From: Acidobacteriota bacterium
GTDB taxonomy: Bacteria; Acidobacteriota; Terriglobia; Terriglobales; Acidobacteriaceae
Length of the DNA stretch: 17,099 nucleotides
NCBI GenBank assembly: GCA_021799405.1
Contig: JAJZAL010000103.1
Coordinates: forward strand, 1-17,099
Reading direction: 5' to 3'
Under the pieces are notes generated by a model. The model worked only from the letters and a program-made list of their open reading frames with translations, had not been told where the DNA came from and did no database searches. A program made the translations under genes and the position numbers. This document shows positions 13,845 to 17,099 of the stretch, piece by piece. Positions within the stretch are counted from its first letter, which is position 1, and the number at the start of each line of letters is the position of its first letter.

Positions 13845-15218
13845 ATGTCAGAATTCCTGCTTTTTCATGGCGTTGCCATCGTCATGCTGATTCTGGCCAA
13901 CGGCTTTTTTGTGGCCGCTGAGCTGGCCCTGGTGAGCGTGCGCGCCACTCGCGTCGAGCAGCTCATCCAGTCCGGCGATGTCCGCGCCCTCACCGTGCGC
14001 CGCCTGCAGGAGAATCTTGGCGATTTTCTTCCCGCCGTCCAGCTTGGCGTCACCCTCTGCAGCCTCGCGCTCGGCTGGATCGGTGAGCCCTTCGTCGCCG
14101 GCCTCCTCGATCGCTGGTTCGGTTGGCTCCCGGAGTCGCAACTTTACGGCCACGTCGCCGCCCTGGCCTTTGCCTTTGCCGGCATTACATATTTTCAGGT
14201 TCTCGTCGGCGAACTCGTTCCCAAAGCCCTGGCCCTGCACCGGACCGACCAGATGGTGATGGCCATCGCCGGGCCCATGGATGCATTCATCCGCCTCACA
14301 CGCCCCATCGTACGGCTCATGAATGCTTCCGCGGCGGTGGTTCTCAAGCTCTTTGGCGCTCCCATTGCACATCAGGGCGTCATCCACTCGTCCGAAGAGC
14401 TGAAGCTCATGGCCACTGCCGCGCGTCGCATTGGCATCCTGCCGGAATTCGAAGAAATCCTCGTCCATCGCTCGCTCGAACTGGACCACATCCTCACCCG
14501 CGAAATCATGACCCCCCGTCAGCAGATCTTTTCTCTGCCCGTCGACATGCCCATCGAACAGGCCAGCGCACGCATCGTGGCGGAGATGCATTCCCGCATC
14601 CCGATTTACGATCCCGCTCGTGGCAGAGATTTCATCGTCGGCGAAGTCAATGCCAAGGATGTCGCTCGCCTTATGCACTTCCGCGCCACCGCGCAAACCC
14701 GCTTCTCAGCCGAGCCCTTCAGCGGTATGAAGCTCCGCCAGGTGATGCGGGAAGTACTCGTCGTACCCGAAACCAAGCCGGTACTTGAACTTTTGCGCGA
14801 GTTCCAGCAGCGTCATCGCCATCTGGCCATTGTTGTCGACGAATACGGCTCGACTGCCGGGCTGGTCACCGTCGAAGACGCCATCGAGCAGCTCATCGGC
14901 GAAGTCGAAGATGAATTCGATGTAGTGCCGCAACGCCTGCTCGCCCGCGCCGGTGAAATGCTCCTCGACGGCAGCGTTACCCTCCGCGATCTTGAAACCC
15001 AGATGCGCTGGGATCTCCCTCGTGAAGGCGGCGTAGAAACCCTCGCAGGATTTATGCTGACCCAGTTGGGCAAGATTCCCGAGCCCGGCGAAAGCATCAC
15101 CTACGGAGGCCGCAAGCTCACCGTCGTTGAGATGACCGGCAATCGCATCAGCAAAATTCGCGTCGAAGCGGCACCGCCTGCCCGCACGGCCGATGAGGAG
15201 GACACGGCGGAAGCATGA
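13845..15218 (+). CDS. DUF21/CBS/CorC-domain membrane protein (hemolysin C / CNNM family)
   Basis: A 457-residue inner-membrane protein of the family often mislabelled 'hemolysin' and related to CNNM/CorC magnesium transport proteins. The DUF21 (CNNM) membrane domain covers about 1-200, with helices at about 5-30, 60-80, 103-125 and 138-160, and the hallmark GELVPKALAL (122-131). Two CBS domains follow: about 221-280, beginning TREIMTPRQQIFSLP and with RIPIYD, and about 301-358, with HLAIVVDEYGSTAGLVT and EDAIEQLIGEVEDEFD. The C-terminal CorC_HlyC domain (about 375-441) has DGSVTLRDLE and GETLAGFMLTQLGKIP-like residues. The architecture is complete and of usual length. Likely role is divalent cation (Mg2+/Co2+) transport or resistance controlled by nucleotide binding at the CBS pair. 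Its stop overlaps the next gene's start by 4 bp (ATGA). Confidence 0.92.
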   Translation: MSEFLLFHGVAIVMLILANGFFVAAELALVSVRATRVEQLIQSGDVRALTVRRLQENLGDFLPAVQLGVTLCSLALGWIGEPFVAGLLDRWFGWLPESQLYGHVAALAFAFAGITYFQVLVGELVPKALALHRTDQMVMAIAGPMDAFIRLTRPIVRLMNASAAVVLKLFGAPIAHQGVIHSSEELKLMATAARRIGILPEFEEILVHRSLELDHILTREIMTPRQQIFSLPVDMPIEQASARIVAEMHSRIPIYDPARGRDFIVGEVNAKDVARLMHFRATAQTRFSAEPFSGMKLRQVMREVLVVPETKPVLELLREFQQRHRHLAIVVDEYGSTAGLVTVEDAIEQLIGEVEDEFDVVPQRLLARAGEMLLDGSVTLRDLETQMRWDLPREGGVETLAGFMLTQLGKIPEPGESITYGGRKLTVVEMTGNRISKIRVEAAPPARTADEEDTAEA

Positions 15219-16141
15219 AGAGGGTTTTGCGCTCACTGGGCTTTCGCCTGCTCTATACGTTGCCGGTCCTGTGGCTGGTGGTTTCCATCGTTTTCTTCCT
15301 CATTCACCTTGTCCCCGGAGATCCGGTCGAAGTCATGCTCGGCCAGGGAGCGCGCCCAGCTGATATCGCAGCCCTCCGCCACGCCTACGGCCTCGACCTT
15401 CCGCTGCACGTCCAGTACATACGCTATTGGTGGGGAGTACTGCACGGCAATCTCGGCATGTCCCTCCGCATGGGGCAAAGCGTGACGAGCCTCGTGCTGC
15501 AGCGTTATCCCTACACGGTCGAGCTCACCGTAGCCGCGCTCTTCATCGCTCTGCTCATCGCCATCCCCGCCGGAATCATCGGCGCGCTGCATCGCGGCCA
15601 GTGGCGCGATCACACGGTAGGCGTCGTCAGCCTGCTAGGCCTGTCCTTCCCGAACTTCGCCCTCGGCCCCATCCTCATCCTGCTCGTGTCCATCAGGCTC
15701 GGCTGGCTGCCAGTCAGTGGAGCAGGCGGCTTGTCGCATCTCGTTCTGCCTGCCGTGACCATGGGTGGCGCGCTGGCCGCCGTGCTCACCCGCATGGTGC
15801 GCACCGCCATGCTCGAAGAGCTCAATCAGGACTACGTCCGCACCGCCCGCGCTAAGGGCCTCAGCGAGCGCCGCGTCGTCTATGTCCATGCGCTGCGCAA
15901 TGCCATGATTCCCGTGCTCACGCTCATCGGCCTGCAATTCGGCGCGCTGCTCGCGGGGGCCATCGTCACGGAAAAAATCTTCAGTTGGCCCGGTATCGGG
16001 CGCCTTACCGTCACGGCAATCGAAAACCGCGACTACCCGCTGCTGCAGGGCTGCATCCTCGCCGTGGGACTCACCTACGTCCTCGTGAACCTCGCCACCG
16101 ACGTCCTCTATCTCGTCATCAACCCCCGCATTCGGGATTGA
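15215..16141 (+). CDS. DppB/OppB-type ABC transporter permease, no partners nearby
   Basis: A 308-residue inner-membrane permease of the dipeptide/oligopeptide/nickel ABC family. The N-terminal helix (12-32) runs into the family motif HLVPGDPVEVMLG (31-43). Further helices lie at about 102-124, 135-158, 178-196, 232-255 and 278-300. The ATPase-contacting EAA loop is YVRTARAKGLSERRVVYVHALRNA (207-230), and the closing signature SWPGIGRL (257-264) is present. The length equals that of GsiC/NikB-like members. Complete systems need a second permease (DppC), two ATPases and a binding protein, none of which follows: a minus-strand gene begins 6 bp later. It may pair with subunits encoded elsewhere. 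The ATGA overlap and an upstream GAGGAGG at 15195-15201 suggest translation coupled to the CBS gene. Confidence 0.92.
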   Translation: MKRVLRSLGFRLLYTLPVLWLVVSIVFFLIHLVPGDPVEVMLGQGARPADIAALRHAYGLDLPLHVQYIRYWWGVLHGNLGMSLRMGQSVTSLVLQRYPYTVELTVAALFIALLIAIPAGIIGALHRGQWRDHTVGVVSLLGLSFPNFALGPILILLVSIRLGWLPVSGAGGLSHLVLPAVTMGGALAAVLTRMVRTAMLEELNQDYVRTARAKGLSERRVVYVHALRNAMIPVLTLIGLQFGALLAGAIVTEKIFSWPGIGRLTVTAIENRDYPLLQGCILAVGLTYVLVNLATDVLYLVINPRIRD

Positions 16142-16147
16142 CCGTCC

Positions 16148-16603
16148 CTATAGCAACTTCTGCAACTCCGCCTTTAGCACTCCGCCTGCAATCTCCAGAA
16201 ACCCGAGCGAAACCGGCAGGGAAAACCGCTTCGGCCCCGCGCTGCCCGGGTTGAAGTACAGCACGCCGTTGCGCTCCTCGATCTTTGGCTGGTGCGAATG
16301 TCCGCTGATCACGGCCGCCATGCCCGCCGCCACCGGATCCAGATCCAGCGCATGCAGATCATGCAGCATGTAGACGAACAGGCCTCCCAGCTCGACCACT
16401 TCTGTTTCCGGCAGTGCCGCGCACGGCCCAAAGCCATCCACATTGCCGCGAATCGCCGTCACCGGAGCGATCTCGCGCAGCCGATCCAGAATCTCGACTC
16501 CGCCCACATCGCCCGCGTGCAGAATATGCTCCACGCCGGCCAGCGCCTCAATCGCCTCCGGTCGCAGCAACCCATGCGTGTCTGAGATAACGCCAATCTG
16601 CAT
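16148..16603 (-). CDS. YfcE/MJ0936-type metallophosphoesterase
   Basis: A 151-residue cytoplasmic phosphodiesterase of the calcineurin-like superfamily, small YfcE type. The di-metal site is complete: D8 and H10 in GVISDTHG, D32 in HAGDVG, N54 in RGNVD, H81 in MLHD, and H102/H104 in SGHSHQPK. It is followed by the family's YFNPGSAGPKR (116-126). Such enzymes hydrolyse phosphodiesters in vitro with Mn2+; physiological substrates are mostly unknown. The stop is 6 bp from the permease stop on the other strand, with no terminator between, so the two mRNAs may overlap. TAGGCT (16615-16610) lies 6 nt before the ATG and could be a -10 for a leaderless message. The triosephosphate isomerase terminator immediately upstream implies an independent promoter. 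Confidence 0.92.
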   Translation of the reverse strand: MQIGVISDTHGLLRPEAIEALAGVEHILHAGDVGGVEILDRLREIAPVTAIRGNVDGFGPCAALPETEVVELGGLFVYMLHDLHALDLDPVAAGMAAVISGHSHQPKIEERNGVLYFNPGSAGPKRFSLPVSLGFLEIAGGVLKAELQKLL

Positions 16604-16619
16604 GCACTCAGCCTATCCC

Positions 16620-16650
16620 AAACAAAACGGGCCGCCATTCCGGCAGCCCG
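16620..16650 (-). terminator. Rho-independent terminator of the triosephosphate isomerase gene
   Basis: On the minus strand GGGCTGCC (within 16650-16642) pairs fully with GGCGGCCC (16636-16629) allowing one G-U pair, over a 5-nt loop, and is followed by TTTTGTTT (16627-16620). On the plus strand the same site has a mismatch and no T-tract, so it acts in the minus direction. Confidence 0.75.
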
Positions 16651-16674
16651 CTTTAAGCAAAGATTCCAGCTCGT

Positions 16675-17099
16675 TCAGTACTTCACAATTTTCGAGAACG
16701 ATACAGCATCCAGGCTCGCGCCGCCCACCAGTGCGCCGTCAATCTCCGGTTGGTTCAGCAGGGCAGGGGCATTGTCCGGCTTCACGCTGCCGCCGTACAG
16801 AATCCGCATGCCATCCGCCACTGCGCGGCCCAGCAGACGGGCCACTTCCGTACGAATCACCAGGTGCGCTTCCGCGGCCATCTCCGGAGTCGCCGTCTTG
16901 CCCGTGCCTATCGCCCACACCGGCTCGTAGGCAATCACGATGCTCGCTGCCTGTTCCGCCGTCACGCCCTTCAGCGCGATCTCGGTCTGACGCAGCAGCA
17001 CCTCTTCGGTCTTGCCGCCCTCACGCTCCGCCAGCAGTTCGCCCACGCACACGATCGGATGCAGCCCATGCTTCAGCGCCGTGTGCGTCTTCTGGTTCA
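16675..17099 (-). CDS. tpiA: Triosephosphate isomerase, C-terminal part (partial)
   Basis: This is the C-terminal 140 residues of the glycolytic enzyme that interconverts dihydroxyacetone phosphate and glyceraldehyde 3-phosphate; the first 110 or so residues lie beyond the window. The frame is open to the edge and begins NQKTHTALKHGLHPIVCVGE, so the GTG at 17052 is not the true start. The catalytic glutamate lies in AYEPVWAIGTGKTATP, which also contains the mobile loop 6. YGGSVKPDN and GALVGGASLD form the phosphate-binding loops near the C-terminus. The active-site Lys and His are in the missing part. The gene ends in a normal stop 25 bp from a good terminator. Nothing unusual is seen. Confidence 0.95.
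   Translation of the reverse strand, partial: NQKTHTALKHGLHPIVCVGELLAEREGGKTEEVLLRQTEIALKGVTAEQAASIVIAYEPVWAIGTGKTATPEMAAEAHLVIRTEVARLLGRAVADGMRILYGGSVKPDNAPALLNQPEIDGALVGGASLDAVSFSKIVKY

Noticed and set aside
13848..14696. 282-codon minus-strand frame opposite the DUF21/CBS gene
   Set aside because: Antisense shadow with no family resemblance; the plus-strand protein has complete domain architecture.
1..17099. CRISPR array, tRNA or rRNA genes, transposase, integrase or toxin-antitoxin pair
   Set aside because: No regularly spaced repeats, cloverleaf-like sequence or mobile-element protein was seen in either strand.

Overview
The window is GC-rich bacterial chromosome with short intergenic gaps. 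It carries 17 genes: 15 complete and 2 cut by the window edges. The gene mix is a fused glutamine-dependent NAD+ synthetase, MobA, exported DsbA-like and FAS1 proteins, an exported M1 aminopeptidase, a SigK/RskA-type sigma/anti-sigma pair and a strongly conserved-looking 75-residue basic protein. It resembles Acidobacteriota of the Terriglobia/Acidobacteriaceae type. That assignment rests on overall gene resemblance and is an inference. No CRISPR array, prophage, IS transposase, rRNA or tRNA was seen.

Layout. (a) 1-181: the start of an unknown membrane-anchored gene on the minus strand, with a good promoter very close to its start codon. (b) 391-3798: four plus-strand genes packed 7-15 bp apart, namely M20 dipeptidase, MobA, an MlaF-like ABC ATPase and a lipocalin-like protein. 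(c) 3799-4799: a gene-poor stretch with a small exported PA2779-like protein and a 113-bp nested inverted-repeat element. (d) 4800-7514: NAD+ synthetase and an exported DsbA-like oxidoreductase, ending in a hairpin and a bidirectional terminator. (e) 7691-9938: a minus-strand ECF sigma factor/anti-sigma operon divergent from a secreted fasciclin-domain protein. (f) 10126-10353: a 75-residue protein with a clear promoter, dyads and terminator. (g) 10470-16141: M1 aminopeptidase, a four-helix membrane protein, a DUF21/CBS/CorC membrane protein and a Dpp/Opp-type permease, the last two overlapping by 4 bp. (h) 16148-17099: minus-strand YfcE-like phosphodiesterase and the C-terminal part of triosephosphate isomerase.

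The best candidate for a functional system is region (e). In Mycobacterium tuberculosis, SigK and its anti-sigma factor RskA control the secreted FAS1 proteins MPT70/MPT83. Here a SigK-like sigma factor and an RskA-domain anti-sigma factor lie head-to-head with a secreted FAS1 gene, which suggests the same regulatory link in a distant phylum. Other points worth a look are -10-like hexamers 6-8 nt before several start codons (possible leaderless mRNAs), the inverted-repeat element before nadE, and an MlaF-like ATPase with an altered ABC signature. Most genes are otherwise ordinary.
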